Below the pieces are notes generated by a model. That model worked only from the letters and a program-made list of their open reading frames with translations. It was not told where the DNA came from and did not search any database. From positions 248,001-312,000 of the forward strand of contig NZ_BCWW01000008.1 in the NCBI RefSeq assembly GCF_001894785.1: DNA of 64,000 bases, written 5' to 3'. This DNA comes from Rhodococcoides fascians NBRC 12155 = LMG 3623 (lineage in GTDB: Bacteria > Actinomycetota > Actinomycetes > Mycobacteriales > Mycobacteriaceae). A program made the translations under genes and the position numbers. The stretch's first letter is position 1. Each line of letters opens with the position of its first letter. This document shows, piece after piece, positions 27,382 to 36,629 of this stretch.

Positions 27382-28716
27382 ATGGCAATTCGGACCTATG
27401 TCCGCACGGCTGCAGTGCTGAGCGTCACCTCGCTCGCACTGTTCGGCTGTTCGTCGAGCGACGACTCGGGCTCGACCGACTCCACCAGTGCCAGCGGCGG
27501 CACGTCGGCCGCGGAAACGACCGTCTCCACCGACTGCACTCCTGAGCAGGCCACCGCCGGATCCACTCCCGACACGTCGCCGCTGGTGGTAGGAACCCTC
27601 CTTCCCGAGACCGGCACCCTGGCCTTCCTCGGACCACCCGAGGTCGCCGGTGTCCAGCTGGCCGTCAACGATGTCAACGGTGCGGGCGGCGTCCTCGACC
27701 AGCCCGTCACGCTCATCCCCGGTGACTCGGGCGACACCACCACCGACACCGCCAACACCACGGTCGACCGTCTGCTCGCCGGCGGCTCGAACGTCATCGT
27801 CGGTGCGGCGTCGTCCTCGGTGTCGCTCAAGGTCATCGACAAGATCGCCAGCGCGGGTGTCGTGCAGTTCTCGCCTGCCAACACCTCCGACCAGTTCGTC
27901 TGCTACCCGGACAAGGGCCAGTACTTCCGTACCGCGCCCACCGATGTGCTGCAGGCACAGGCACTCTCGCAGCTGATCGCCGAGGACGGCGCGCAGCGCG
28001 TGGCCATCCTGGCTCTCAACGACCCCTACGGAACGGGCCTGGCCAAGAACACCGCCGACAACCTCGAAGAGGCCGGCATCGCGGCAGACCAGATCCAGAC
28101 CACGATCTACGACCCGAACGCACAGTCGTTCAACGCCGAGGTCGACGGCGTGAAGAACTTCAACCCGGATGCCGTCGCCATCATCGGCTTCGAGGAGTCC
28201 GCGAAGATCATCACCCGTATGCACGAGATCGGCATCGGACCGTCCGACGGCACGTTGGTCTACGGCGTCGACGGCAACATGGGCAACGCACTCGGTGAGT
28301 CGGTCGCTGCCGGCCTGCTCGACAAGATGCGCGGCACCACCCCGCTGACCGACGTCGGCACCGCGTTCCAGGACCGACTCAAGGGCGTGGATCCGGCATT
28401 GGTCGACTTCAACTACGCCGGTGAGTCCTACGACGCGGTCGTCATCTCGGCGCTCGCAGCCGAGCAGGCGAAGTCGACGGCAGGCACCGACATCGCTGCC
28501 AACATCAACAGCATCACCAAGGACGGCACGAAGTGCACGACCTTCGCCGAGTGCCTCCCACTCGTCAAGGCCGGCACCGATATCGACTACGACGGAGTCA
28601 CCGGCGCGCTGAACTTCAGTGACGCAGGCGAGCCCGCCACCGGTTCCTACGGCAACCTGGTCTTCGGACCGGACAACAAGCTGACGACGGACGGATACAT
28701 CGTCGTCGGTGAGTGA
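27382..28716 (+). CDS. livJ: Branched-chain amino acid ABC transporter substrate-binding lipoprotein
   Basis: Captures branched-chain amino acids, or a similar ligand, outside the membrane and delivers them to LivHM. ATG 27382 follows AAGGAG at 27369-27374. The signal peptide ends in the lipobox LALFGC with Cys23, so it is a substrate for Lgt. A Ser/Thr-rich linker follows, then a periplasmic-binding type I fold from about residue 60: LVVGTLLPETGTLAFLGPP, GVQLAVNDVNGAGGVLDQP and FSPANTSDQF. At 444 residues it is a normal size. It is convergent with the permease and ATPase genes, so it is transcribed separately. Confidence 0.92.
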   Translation: MAIRTYVRTAAVLSVTSLALFGCSSSDDSGSTDSTSASGGTSAAETTVSTDCTPEQATAGSTPDTSPLVVGTLLPETGTLAFLGPPEVAGVQLAVNDVNGAGGVLDQPVTLIPGDSGDTTTDTANTTVDRLLAGGSNVIVGAASSSVSLKVIDKIASAGVVQFSPANTSDQFVCYPDKGQYFRTAPTDVLQAQALSQLIAEDGAQRVAILALNDPYGTGLAKNTADNLEEAGIAADQIQTTIYDPNAQSFNAEVDGVKNFNPDAVAIIGFEESAKIITRMHEIGIGPSDGTLVYGVDGNMGNALGESVAAGLLDKMRGTTPLTDVGTAFQDRLKGVDPALVDFNYAGESYDAVVISALAAEQAKSTAGTDIAANINSITKDGTKCTTFAECLPLVKAGTDIDYDGVTGALNFSDAGEPATGSYGNLVFGPDNKLTTDGYIVVGE

Positions 28717-28735
28717 TCTGTAGCTGCTGCACAGC

Positions 28736-28775
28736 CTCCGGGCCCGAGTCCTGACATCAGGACTCGGGCCCGGAG
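28736..28775 (+). terminator. 19-bp perfect inverted repeat after livJ
   Basis: CTCCGGGCCCGAGTCCTGA and its exact complement are separated by two bases. The stem is very GC-rich. There is no strong T-run, as is common for actinobacterial terminators. Confidence 0.75.
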
Positions 28776-28820
28776 TCGTTCGAATACACCACGTTGGGTA
28801 CCTATGGCGCAGGTACGAGA

Positions 28821-28854
28821 AAGCCCCGACTCGAACTATGTCGAGTCGGGGCTT
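28821..28854. terminator. Bidirectional hairpin between livJ and livF
   Basis: AAGCCCCGACTCGA and its complement flank the loop ACTATG. GGGGCTTCTTGT on one strand and GGGGCTTTCTCG on the other suit termination of both convergent units. Confidence 0.75.
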
Positions 28855-28867
28855 CTTGTCGAGAGGG

Positions 28868-29671
28868 TCAGGCCTTCTTTTCTTTGCTTCCCGCGAGAGT
28901 GCCGAGGTAGAGCTCGATCACCTTGGGATCGTTCATCAACGCCGGCCCGGTATCGGTGTAGGCGTTGCGACCTTGATCTAGAACATAGCCGCGGTCGCAG
29001 ATCTGCAGGCAGCGGCGGGCATTCTGCTCGACCATGATGATCGAGACGCCCGCCGCGTTGATCTTCTTGCAGCGGATGAAGACCTCGTCCTGGAACATCG
29101 GCGACAAGCCTGCCGACGGTTCGTCGAGCAGCAGCACCGACGGTTCCATCATCAGGGCCCGCCCCATCGCCACCATCTGGCGCTCACCGCCGGACAGTGC
29201 ACCTGCCTTGACCTTCTTGCGTTCGCCGAGCAGTGGGAACAACTCGCTGACGAAGTCGAACCGCTCACCGAACTTCTTGGGCCGCAGATAGATTCCCATC
29301 TCGAGGTTTTCCTCGATCGTGAGCGATGGGAACACGTTCTGCGTCTGGGGCACGTATCCGACGCCCTTGGTCACCAGGACGTGCGCCTCGGCGGAGGTGA
29401 TGTTGTCACCGCGCAGCTTCACACTGCCCTCGCGGACCGCCACGAGGCCGAACAAGGTCTTGAGCAGAGTCGACTTGCCGGCACCGTTGGGTCCGATGAT
29501 GCCGACGATCTCACCGTCGTTCAGAAAGAAGTTGCACTCACTGAGGATGTTCACACCGGGGATGTACCCGGCAACCAGACCGTCGGCGCGCAGCAACGCT
29601 CCTTCGGCCAGACGCGCATGCTCGCCCGGCGTGGCCGCGAACTCGGCCGGCGTCAGAGTTTGTTCGCTCAT
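28868..29671 (-). CDS. livF: Branched-chain amino acid ABC transporter ATP-binding protein LivF
   Basis: Cytoplasmic ATPase of 267 residues, paired with LivG to drive LivHM. Walker A is IIGPNGAGKSTLLKTLFGL, the Q-loop region YVPQTQNVFPSLTIEENLEM is typical of LivF, the signature is LSGGERQMVAMGRAL, and Walker B is VLLLDEPSAGLSP. A 30-residue N-terminal extension precedes the usual start of the fold. Its ATG at 29671 shares a base with the livG stop (TGATG), so the two are coupled. Confidence 0.94.
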   Translation of the reverse strand: MSEQTLTPAEFAATPGEHARLAEGALLRADGLVAGYIPGVNILSECNFFLNDGEIVGIIGPNGAGKSTLLKTLFGLVAVREGSVKLRGDNITSAEAHVLVTKGVGYVPQTQNVFPSLTIEENLEMGIYLRPKKFGERFDFVSELFPLLGERKKVKAGALSGGERQMVAMGRALMMEPSVLLLDEPSAGLSPMFQDEVFIRCKKINAAGVSIIMVEQNARRCLQICDRGYVLDQGRNAYTDTGPALMNDPKVIELYLGTLAGSKEKKA

Positions 29672-30765
29672 CAGTTGTCCTCCTTGGCTCGGTGCGAGCC
29701 GCCCGCAGCAGTGTCGGTGGCTGCGGGGCTGACGAACTCCGGTTCCGAAAGATCGCCTCCTGCTTGCAGTTCCTCCACCTCGGCTTGCTTCAATGCCTCG
29801 GCCAGTTCGGCGGTAGCTCCGACGGGATTGCCGTCGGCATCGAATTCGAGTGCTTGATCGTGATGGCTACCGAGATAGGCATCGACGACGGCACCGTTGT
29901 TGGAGAGCTCTTCCGGGGTGGACTCGGCGATGATGCTGCCCTGAGCCATCACCACCACCCAGTCGCTGATGTCGCGGATGACATCCATGTCGTGTTCGAC
30001 GAACACCACCGTCATGCCGTCGTCGCGCAGCGATTTGATGTGGCCCAGAAGCGATTGCGTCAGAGCGGGATTGACTCCGGCCATCGGCTCGTCGAGCATG
30101 ACAACCGACGGATCGGTCATCAACGCTCGCGCCATCTCCAAGAGTTTGCGCTGACCACCGGACAACGAGCCGGCCAGATCGTCGGCTTTGGCGTCGAGTT
30201 TGAATCGCCCCAGCAGTTCGTAGGCGCGTTCGGTGATCTGACGCTCCTGTGCCTTCCACGTCCACGGCATGAACGTGTTGATCATGCGCTCGCCGCGTTG
30301 GCCCGTCGCGCCCAGTCGAACGTTGTCCAGCACAGTCAGTTTCGACAGTGCTTTCGTCAACTGGAAGGTGCGGACGACGCCTTTGCGTGCCACCTGATGA
30401 GGGTGCATCCGGCCGAGTTCCTGACCGTCCATCGACCACGTTCCGGTGTCGGGTCGGTCGAATCCGGTGAGCAGGTTGAACAGTGTGGTCTTACCCGCAC
30501 CGTTCGGTCCGATCAGACCGGTGATGCATCCGCGCTGGATCTCGAGGTGCGCCACGTCGACGGCCTTGAGGCCGCCGAAGGTACGCGAGACCCCGTCGAC
30601 CACCAATGTCGCGTCGGGCTTGGCTGCCCCGGGCTCGTTGGCGACGCCGGCGAACAGACTGGCACGCTGATCGCTCGACAGTGCTTTGGCCGCACGTGCT
30701 TCGAGTGTGCTGGCTTTCTTGCTCGGTGTCGCATCTGCGGCGGCACCGGTGCTCGGGTCAGGCAT
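29671..30765 (-). CDS. livG: Branched-chain amino acid ABC transporter ATP-binding protein LivG
   Basis: Second ATPase of the transporter, 364 residues, longer than the usual 255-300. The first 50 residues are a charged Ala/Lys-rich extension, and the last 50 are an acidic/Ala-rich tail (VGATAELAEALKQAEVEELQ). The core is regular: LIGPNGAGKTTLFNLLTGF, the LivG-type RKGVVRTFQLTKALSKLTVL, LSGGQRKLLEMARALM and VVMLDEPMAGVNP, with VFVEHDMDVI. It overlaps livM by 8 bp. Confidence 0.93.
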   Translation of the reverse strand: MPDPSTGAAADATPSKKASTLEARAAKALSSDQRASLFAGVANEPGAAKPDATLVVDGVSRTFGGLKAVDVAHLEIQRGCITGLIGPNGAGKTTLFNLLTGFDRPDTGTWSMDGQELGRMHPHQVARKGVVRTFQLTKALSKLTVLDNVRLGATGQRGERMINTFMPWTWKAQERQITERAYELLGRFKLDAKADDLAGSLSGGQRKLLEMARALMTDPSVVMLDEPMAGVNPALTQSLLGHIKSLRDDGMTVVFVEHDMDVIRDISDWVVVMAQGSIIAESTPEELSNNGAVVDAYLGSHHDQALEFDADGNPVGATAELAEALKQAEVEELQAGGDLSEPEFVSPAATDTAAGGSHRAKEDN

Positions 30766-31747
30766 TGAGTTGAACCTCTCGCTTGTTGCCGAGAATGCCC
30801 TGGGGTCTGAACACCATCAGCACGGCGATCAGAATTCCCAGGAGTACGAATCGTGTGGCACCGACCTGGGCACCGGTGAGGTTGAGCACCGGATCGTCGC
30901 CCGAGATCAGTTGCCGCAGAATCGCGTCGGGAATGGACAGCAGGAACCAGAACAGCATTGCGCCGATCACGGGGCCGAACACCGTTGCGGCACCACCGAG
31001 AATGAGAGCGCCGAACGCGAAGAACGTCTGCGCGGTCGAATAGAAGTCTGGGTTGATCGACTGCGTCTGCAGTGCGTTGAACACCCCGCCCATACCGCCG
31101 ATCACGCCGCCGAGAACGAGTGCCTGCATCTTGTAGACGAACACGTTCTTACCCAGCGACCGGGCAGCGTCCTCGTCTTCACGAACCGCCTTGAGAACAC
31201 GACCCCACGGGCTGTGTGTCAGCAGGTATACGACCCCGCACAGCAGCAGTACCAACGTCCAGCCGACGAGCATGGCCCACAGGTCGTTACCCAGGAACCG
31301 AACGCCGATGAAGCTGTACGTCTTTCCACCCTCGAACGGGCTGAGGTTGGTGAACGGAGCTGCGAATCCGGTGATGCCGTTGGTGGACTTGGTCACCGAA
31401 TCGGTTGCCGTGGAGCGGAATACCAGTCGCAGGATTTCCGATGCGGCGATCGTCACGATGGCGAGATAATCCGCTCGCAATCGCAGGGTCGGAATGCCGA
31501 GCACCAGAGCCAGCAGGCCGGCCGCAGCGAGACCGACCAGAATGCCGAGCCACAGTGGCTGCTCGTAGGTGATCGTGGTGATGCCGACGCCGTAGCCGCC
31601 GAGCAGGGCGAAGCCGATCTGGCCGAAGTTGAGCAGGCCGGCGTAGCCGAAGTGCAGGTTCAGGCCGATGGCGAGCAGTGCGTAGAAGATGGCCGACGGG
31701 CCGACCAGCTGAGCAAGAGAGATCTGAAGTGCGCCGATGATATCCAT
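30758..31747 (-). CDS. livM: Branched-chain amino acid ABC transporter permease LivM
   Basis: Membrane permease of 329 residues with about eight to nine hydrophobic helices. FYALLAIGLNLHFGYAGLLN and FGQIGFALLGGYGVGI form the family N-terminal signature. The EAA-like cytoplasmic loop is WGRVLKAVREDEDAARSLGK, which docks LivG/LivF. The C-terminus contains VFRPQGILGNKREV, conserved in LivM. ATG 31747 lies eight bases after the livH stop. Confidence 0.93.
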   Translation of the reverse strand: MDIIGALQISLAQLVGPSAIFYALLAIGLNLHFGYAGLLNFGQIGFALLGGYGVGITTITYEQPLWLGILVGLAAAGLLALVLGIPTLRLRADYLAIVTIAASEILRLVFRSTATDSVTKSTNGITGFAAPFTNLSPFEGGKTYSFIGVRFLGNDLWAMLVGWTLVLLLCGVVYLLTHSPWGRVLKAVREDEDAARSLGKNVFVYKMQALVLGGVIGGMGGVFNALQTQSINPDFYSTAQTFFAFGALILGGAATVFGPVIGAMLFWFLLSIPDAILRQLISGDDPVLNLTGAQVGATRFVLLGILIAVLMVFRPQGILGNKREVQLNA

Positions 31748-31754
31748 GTGCAGG

Positions 31755-33140
31755 TCACCCGATCCTTTGTCGCGAGCCGAGGATGCCCTGAGGACGGACG
31801 ACGAGGATGAGAATCAAGACGAGCAACCCTCCGATGTATTTGAGGTCGGGATTGATGACCAACGTCGACCACTGCACGAGCAGACCCACGATGACGCAAC
31901 CGAGGAATGCGCCGTAGGCCGTGCCGAGTCCTCCGAGCGTGATTCCGGCGAACATGAGCAGTAGGAGTTTGAAGCCCATCTCCCATTGCACGCGGCCGCC
32001 GAGTTCGGAGAGCCCGAACAGCACGCCGCCGAGGGCAGCCAGGCCGCCACCGAGGCACCAGACGAACGTCACGACGCGCTCGACGTTGATACCCGACGAG
32101 GCAGCCAGATCACGGTTGTCGGCCACCGCACGCATGGCTTTACCGATCTTGGTGCGCTGCAGCATCAGTGCGACGCCGATGAGGACGACGACGCTGATGA
32201 CGATGCAGGCGAGGTTGACGTTGGTGATCGACAGTGGGCCCCAGTCGTTCTCGGTCTGAGCCTGGTAGTCGTCGAATGGCTCCGAGCGGTCGGAGAAGAA
32301 GATCAGGATGAGGTAGCGCAGCGCAATGGCGAGTCCGATCGTGACCACCAGCTGAGCGATCAGGCCGGTTCGACGTTTACGCAACGGCCGCCAGATCAGG
32401 GCGTTGTTGAGCCAGCCGATCGCGACTCCGACAATGATGGCCAGCACGGTGGCCGGGATCAGTTGTATCCCGAGGCTCACATTGAAGAACCACGCCGCGA
32501 CGGCTCCGAGCGTCACGAGTTCGCCGTGTGCGAAGTTGGTCAAACCCGTCGTTCCGAAGATCAAGCTCAGACCGACCGCCGCGAGCGCGATGACCAGACC
32601 GAAGCGGAAGCCGTCGACCGTGGTGCGCACGAACTTCTCGTAGAACGGGGTGCTGGTCGCGGTCCTGGCCTCACCGAAGGAGAAGATGACGGTGTTCGAG
32701 CGACCGGCCTGCACGTCGCGCTCGACCTCGCCCTGCACGCTCACCCCGTCGGGGAGCGTTTCCTGGACCACCTGGAATGTGTATGTGCCAGGCGACAATT
32801 CGAGAGTCCAGCGTCCGCCGGTCTCGCTGGTGGTGCGGGCCACTTCGCTGCCCGACGCGTCGAGCGCCGCAACATCGACCCCTTCGAGGCGTTCTCCACC
32901 GTTGTTGAGCGATCCCGCGACGCTGACGGCGTCTGCGGGCGGTGCCTGTTCGGCACTGGTTCCCGGCGCCGCCGGGGGAGTGGGGGTAGGTTCCTGCGCC
33001 AACGCAGGCGCACTGAACAGCAGCGCCGCAATGGAACTCAGGATGGCGAGTAGGAGTGTTCGCTGGAATACGCGAACTGCAGATCTTGCGCGCAACCTCG
33101 GTGGTTGCACCTTTCTGGTCCATCGAACATTTGGAGCCAC
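31755..33140 (-). CDS. livH: LivH permease with N-terminal secreted beta-sandwich domain
   Basis: 461 residues, well above the 290-310 of ordinary LivH. GTG 33140 follows GGAGGA with five bases between. Residues 24-49 look like a signal sequence ending SAPALAQE. Residues about 72-155 form a beta-rich domain (VSVAGSLNNGGERLEGVDVA, RWTLELSPGTYTFQV) resembling carboxypeptidase-regulatory/Ig-like modules, predicted outside the membrane. From about 165 the regular permease follows: LIFGTTGLTNFAHGELVTLG, the EAA loop TKIGKAMRAVADNRDLAASS, and LVVRPQGILG at the end. It heads the minus-strand livHMGF operon. Confidence 0.9.
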   Translation of the reverse strand: MAPNVRWTRKVQPPRLRARSAVRVFQRTLLLAILSSIAALLFSAPALAQEPTPTPPAAPGTSAEQAPPADAVSVAGSLNNGGERLEGVDVAALDASGSEVARTTSETGGRWTLELSPGTYTFQVVQETLPDGVSVQGEVERDVQAGRSNTVIFSFGEARTATSTPFYEKFVRTTVDGFRFGLVIALAAVGLSLIFGTTGLTNFAHGELVTLGAVAAWFFNVSLGIQLIPATVLAIIVGVAIGWLNNALIWRPLRKRRTGLIAQLVVTIGLAIALRYLILIFFSDRSEPFDDYQAQTENDWGPLSITNVNLACIVISVVVLIGVALMLQRTKIGKAMRAVADNRDLAASSGINVERVVTFVWCLGGGLAALGGVLFGLSELGGRVQWEMGFKLLLLMFAGITLGGLGTAYGAFLGCVIVGLLVQWSTLVINPDLKYIGGLLVLILILVVRPQGILGSRQRIG

Positions 33141-33340
33141 GCACGTCCTCCGGACGGTTGTCGTTGAGTCACGGGATGGGGATTTACTGCAATTGTCGGA
33201 CTCTATCCGTTGAAACGACGCAAAATCGGCAACTGAGATTTCCGGAAAGTATCGGTTGTGTTTCGCGCTGCGGGAGATCGGTGCCGCGGCGATTGCGGCG
33301 CGGTGCCCGCATCCGGCTACGTGATGTCGGACCCGCTACC

Positions 33341-33346
33341 TAGACT
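33341..33346 (+). promoter_or_regulatory. Candidate -10 of a leaderless polA transcript
   Basis: TAGACT ends eight bases before the GTG at 33355, which has no ribosome site. Confidence 0.5.
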
Positions 33347-33354
33347 GGTCAACC

Positions 33355-36096
33355 GTGAGCCCAGTAACCGACAAAAGTGCACCACCCGCAGCCCGGACCG
33401 ATGCGAAGTCAGCCGAAGAGCGTCCGACGCTGCTCCTCATCGACGGTCACTCGATGGCCTTCCGTGCCTTCTTCGCGTTGCCGGCGGAAAATTTCAAGAC
33501 CACGAGCGGTCAGTCCACCAATGCCGTGTACGGGTTCACCTCGATGCTGATCAACCTGTTGCGGGACGAGAAGCCGACGCACATCGCCGCCGCCTTCGAC
33601 GTGTCACGGCAAACGTTCCGGGCCGAGCGCTTCCCCGAATACAAGGCGAACCGCAGCAAGACGCCGGACGAGTTCGCGGGCCAGGTGGACATCACCAAGG
33701 ATGTGCTCGGTGCCATGGGCATTCCCGTGATGGCCGAGGCAGGGTTCGAAGCCGACGACATCATCGCCACTCTGGTCACGCAAGCCGAGGCGCTGGGCTA
33801 TCGCGTCCTCGTGGTCACCGGCGATCGTGACGCACTGCAGCTGGTCACCGACAACGTCACGGTGCTCTATCCCCGCAAGGGTGTCTCGGACCTGACGCGA
33901 TTCACCCCGGACGAGGTCGCCACCAAATACGGTCTGACGCCGTCGCAGTACCCGGACTTCGCAGCTCTGCGCGGAGATCCGAGCGACAACCTTCCCGGCA
34001 TTCCCGGCGTCGGGGAGAAGACGGCGACCAAGTGGATCATCGAATACGGGTCGCTCACCGCCCTCGTCGACAATGTCGACAAGGTGAAGGGCAAGGTGGG
34101 CGACGCATTGCGGGCCAACCTGTCGAGTGTGGTGCTCAACCGCGAGCTCACCGAGATGGTGCGCGACGTGCCGTTGCCCTTCACGCCCGATCAACTCGAG
34201 CTGGCCCCGTGGGATCGCGAGAAGATCCACGCCCTGTTCGACGATCTGGAGTTTCGCATCCTGCGGGATCGACTGTTCGAGACACTCGCCTCGGTCGAGC
34301 CCGAGGCAGAAGAAGGGTTCGACGTTCGGGGCGGCATCGTCGCGCCAGGGGAGTTGGCGGCGTGGCTGGACGAGCACGCGTCCGACGGTCGGCGTAGCGG
34401 GGTATCCATCCTCGGACCGCGCAGGCCGTACGACAGCGATGCGACATCGGTGGCCATCGCGGCAGCAGACGGCGAGGGCGCCTTCGTCACCACGACGGCT
34501 CTCGACGAATCCGACGAACGCGCATTGGCCGCGTGGTTCGCCGATGCGGATCGACCCAAAGCTCTACACGAGGCGAAGTGGGCACTGCACGCGGTTCGTG
34601 GTCGGGGATGGACGCTCGGTGGGTTGACGACCGATACCGCGCTCGCGGCGTATCTCGTCCGGCCCGGTCAGCGGTCGTTCAACCTCGACGACTTGTCGCT
34701 GCGCTACCTCAAGCGCGAACTACGCGTCGAAGACGCGGGCGAGGGGCAGATGTCACTTCTCGACGCCGAGGACACCGCTGACGCGGCATTCGCCGAGGGC
34801 GAAATTCTCAAGGCGCGGGCGGTCATCGATCTCGCCGACGCTCTCGACGCGGAACTCGCAGCAATCGAGTCGACCACTCTGCTCTCGGAGATGGAACTGC
34901 CGCTGCTGACAGTGCTTGCCGATATCGAAGCCACGGGCATCGCAGTGGACGGCGATCACCTGCGCTCGCTGCAATTGGGTTTTGCTGCGCAGGTCGACGA
35001 GGCCGCGAATTCCGCGTACGGCGTGATCGACAAGCAGATAAATCTCGGATCGCCCAAACAGCTGCAGGTGGTGCTGTTCGAGGAACTCGACATGCCCAAG
35101 ACCAAGAAAACCAAGACCGGGTACACCACCGACGCCGACGCACTTCAGGGGCTGTTCGAGAAGACCGAGCATCCGTTCCTCAAATTCCTGCTCGACCACC
35201 GTGATGCCACACGAATGAAGGTGACGGTGGACGGCCTGCTCAAGTCCGTCGCCGACGACGGCCGCATTCACACCACGTTCAATCAGACCGTCGCGGCCAC
35301 CGGACGACTGTCGTCGACCGAACCGAACCTGCAAAACATCCCGGTGCGGAACGAGGCGGGTCGCCACATCCGCGACGGCTTTGTGGTCGGTGCCGGCTAC
35401 GACACCCTGCTCACCGCCGATTACAGCCAGATCGAGATGCGCATCATGGCGCACGTATCCGGTGACGAGGGGCTGATCGAAGCGTTCAACACCGGTGAGG
35501 ACCTGCACAGCTTCGTCGGTTCGCGCGCGTTCGGCGTACCGATCGACGAGGTCACCCCGGAACTACGCCGTCGAGTCAAGGCCATGTCGTACGGCCTCGC
35601 CTACGGACTCAGCGCGTTCGGCCTCGCCGCGCAGTTGAAGATCTCCACCGACGAAGCCAAGCAGCAGATGGAGGCGTACTTCGCTCGCTTCGGCGGCGTG
35701 CGCGACTACCTGCGCAACGCGGTCGAGGAAGCCCGAAAGGTGGGCTACACCTCGACGCTGTACGGCCGTCGTCGTTACCTCCCAGATCTCAACAGCGACA
35801 ATCGTCAGCGTCGCGAGGTCGCCGAGCGCGCGGCACTCAACGCTCCGATTCAGGGCACTGCCGCAGACATCATCAAGGTAGCGATGATCGACGTGCACAA
35901 GTCTCTGGCGGAGTCGACCTTGAAGTCGCGCATGCTGTTGCAGGTGCACGACGAACTGGTACTCGAGGTCGTCGACTCCGAGCGCGAGGAAGTCGAGGCG
36001 TTGGTGCGTGACAAGATGTCGTCGGCCATCGAATTGTCGGTGCCCCTCGAGGTGTCGGTCGGTACCGGTCGCAGCTGGGATGCCGCAGCTCACTGA
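33355..36096 (+). CDS. polA: DNA polymerase I
   Basis: Repair and Okazaki-fragment polymerase of 913 residues. The 5'-3' exonuclease/flap domain (about 20-300) has LLIDGHSMAFRAFFALPAE, AAFDVSRQTFRAE and LRGDPSDNLPGIPGVGEKTA. The middle domain (about 330-500) lacks the metal-binding DxE of a proofreading exonuclease, as is usual in mycobacterial PolA, so it is probably inactive for 3'-5' cleavage. The polymerase domain has ATGRLSSTEPNLQNIPVR, ADYSQIEMRIMAHVSGD, RRRVKAMSYGLAYGLSAFG and LQVHDELVLEV with catalytic Asp residues intact. It is transcribed divergently from livH. Confidence 0.97.
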   Translation: MSPVTDKSAPPAARTDAKSAEERPTLLLIDGHSMAFRAFFALPAENFKTTSGQSTNAVYGFTSMLINLLRDEKPTHIAAAFDVSRQTFRAERFPEYKANRSKTPDEFAGQVDITKDVLGAMGIPVMAEAGFEADDIIATLVTQAEALGYRVLVVTGDRDALQLVTDNVTVLYPRKGVSDLTRFTPDEVATKYGLTPSQYPDFAALRGDPSDNLPGIPGVGEKTATKWIIEYGSLTALVDNVDKVKGKVGDALRANLSSVVLNRELTEMVRDVPLPFTPDQLELAPWDREKIHALFDDLEFRILRDRLFETLASVEPEAEEGFDVRGGIVAPGELAAWLDEHASDGRRSGVSILGPRRPYDSDATSVAIAAADGEGAFVTTTALDESDERALAAWFADADRPKALHEAKWALHAVRGRGWTLGGLTTDTALAAYLVRPGQRSFNLDDLSLRYLKRELRVEDAGEGQMSLLDAEDTADAAFAEGEILKARAVIDLADALDAELAAIESTTLLSEMELPLLTVLADIEATGIAVDGDHLRSLQLGFAAQVDEAANSAYGVIDKQINLGSPKQLQVVLFEELDMPKTKKTKTGYTTDADALQGLFEKTEHPFLKFLLDHRDATRMKVTVDGLLKSVADDGRIHTTFNQTVAATGRLSSTEPNLQNIPVRNEAGRHIRDGFVVGAGYDTLLTADYSQIEMRIMAHVSGDEGLIEAFNTGEDLHSFVGSRAFGVPIDEVTPELRRRVKAMSYGLAYGLSAFGLAAQLKISTDEAKQQMEAYFARFGGVRDYLRNAVEEARKVGYTSTLYGRRRYLPDLNSDNRQRREVAERAALNAPIQGTAADIIKVAMIDVHKSLAESTLKSRMLLQVHDELVLEVVDSEREEVEALVRDKMSSAIELSVPLEVSVGTGRSWDAAAH

Positions 36097-36113
36097 ATCG
36101 GGCCATGGCACAG

Positions 36114-36151
36114 CGAAGGGCCGCTCACCGGATTCGGTGAGCGGCCCTTCG
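36114..36151. terminator. Bidirectional terminator between polA and the thioredoxin gene
   Basis: CGAAGGGCCGCTCACCG and its exact complement flank the loop GATT, followed by TTTT on the plus strand. Confidence 0.85.
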
Positions 36152-36169
36152 TTTTGTGCTGTGAGGGAA

Positions 36170-36541
36170 CTACTCCGCTGCGGGTGCCTGCTCGGCGATC
36201 TGCTGACGGACGACGTCCATGTCGAGTGCCTTGATCTGGCCGACGAGGTCTTCGAGCGCCGGAGCGGGCAATGCGCCGGGCTGGGCGTAGACCAGGATGC
36301 CCTCGCGGAAGGCCATGATCGTCGGGATCGACTGGATCTGTGCGGCAGCGGCCAAGCCCTGTTCGGCTTCGGTGTCGACCTTGGCGTGCACGATGTCCGG
36401 GTGCGCGTCGGAAGACTTCTCGAACGTCGGCGCGAACTGGCGGCACGGACCGCACCAGGAGGCCCAGAAGTCGACCAATACCACGTCGTTGCTGGTGACG
36501 ATCTCGTCGAAATTCTGCTGAGTCAAAGTCTGAGTGGCCAC
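36170..36541 (-). CDS. trxA: Thioredoxin
   Basis: Cytoplasmic disulfide reductant, 123 residues, with VDFWASWCGPCRQFAPTFEK carrying the CGPC active site (Cys30, Cys33), the cis-proline in IQSIPTIMAF, and a 20-residue C-terminal extension ending AEQAPAAE. GTG 36541 follows AAAGGG with five bases between. Its partner thioredoxin reductase is not nearby. The paralogue (trxA or trxC-type) cannot be decided from sequence alone. Confidence 0.93.
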   Translation of the reverse strand: MATQTLTQQNFDEIVTSNDVVLVDFWASWCGPCRQFAPTFEKSSDAHPDIVHAKVDTEAEQGLAAAAQIQSIPTIMAFREGILVYAQPGALPAPALEDLVGQIKALDMDVVRQQIAEQAPAAE

Positions 36542-36629
36542 GCGTACCCTTTCGATTGATTGCGCTTCTTGTTCGTCTCAACGCAGAGGTTCTCCGGAAT
36601 CTTCCCGGACCACTCCTCTCCGTGGTCCG

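Noticed and set aside
30686..33053. Long plus-strand open frames across livG, livM and livH
   Set aside because: They are opposite a clear overlapping operon, have low-complexity His/Gln/Asp-rich translations and no ribosome sites.
33700..34400. Minus-strand frames opposite polA
   Set aside because: They are shadows of the conserved nuclease domain of polA.
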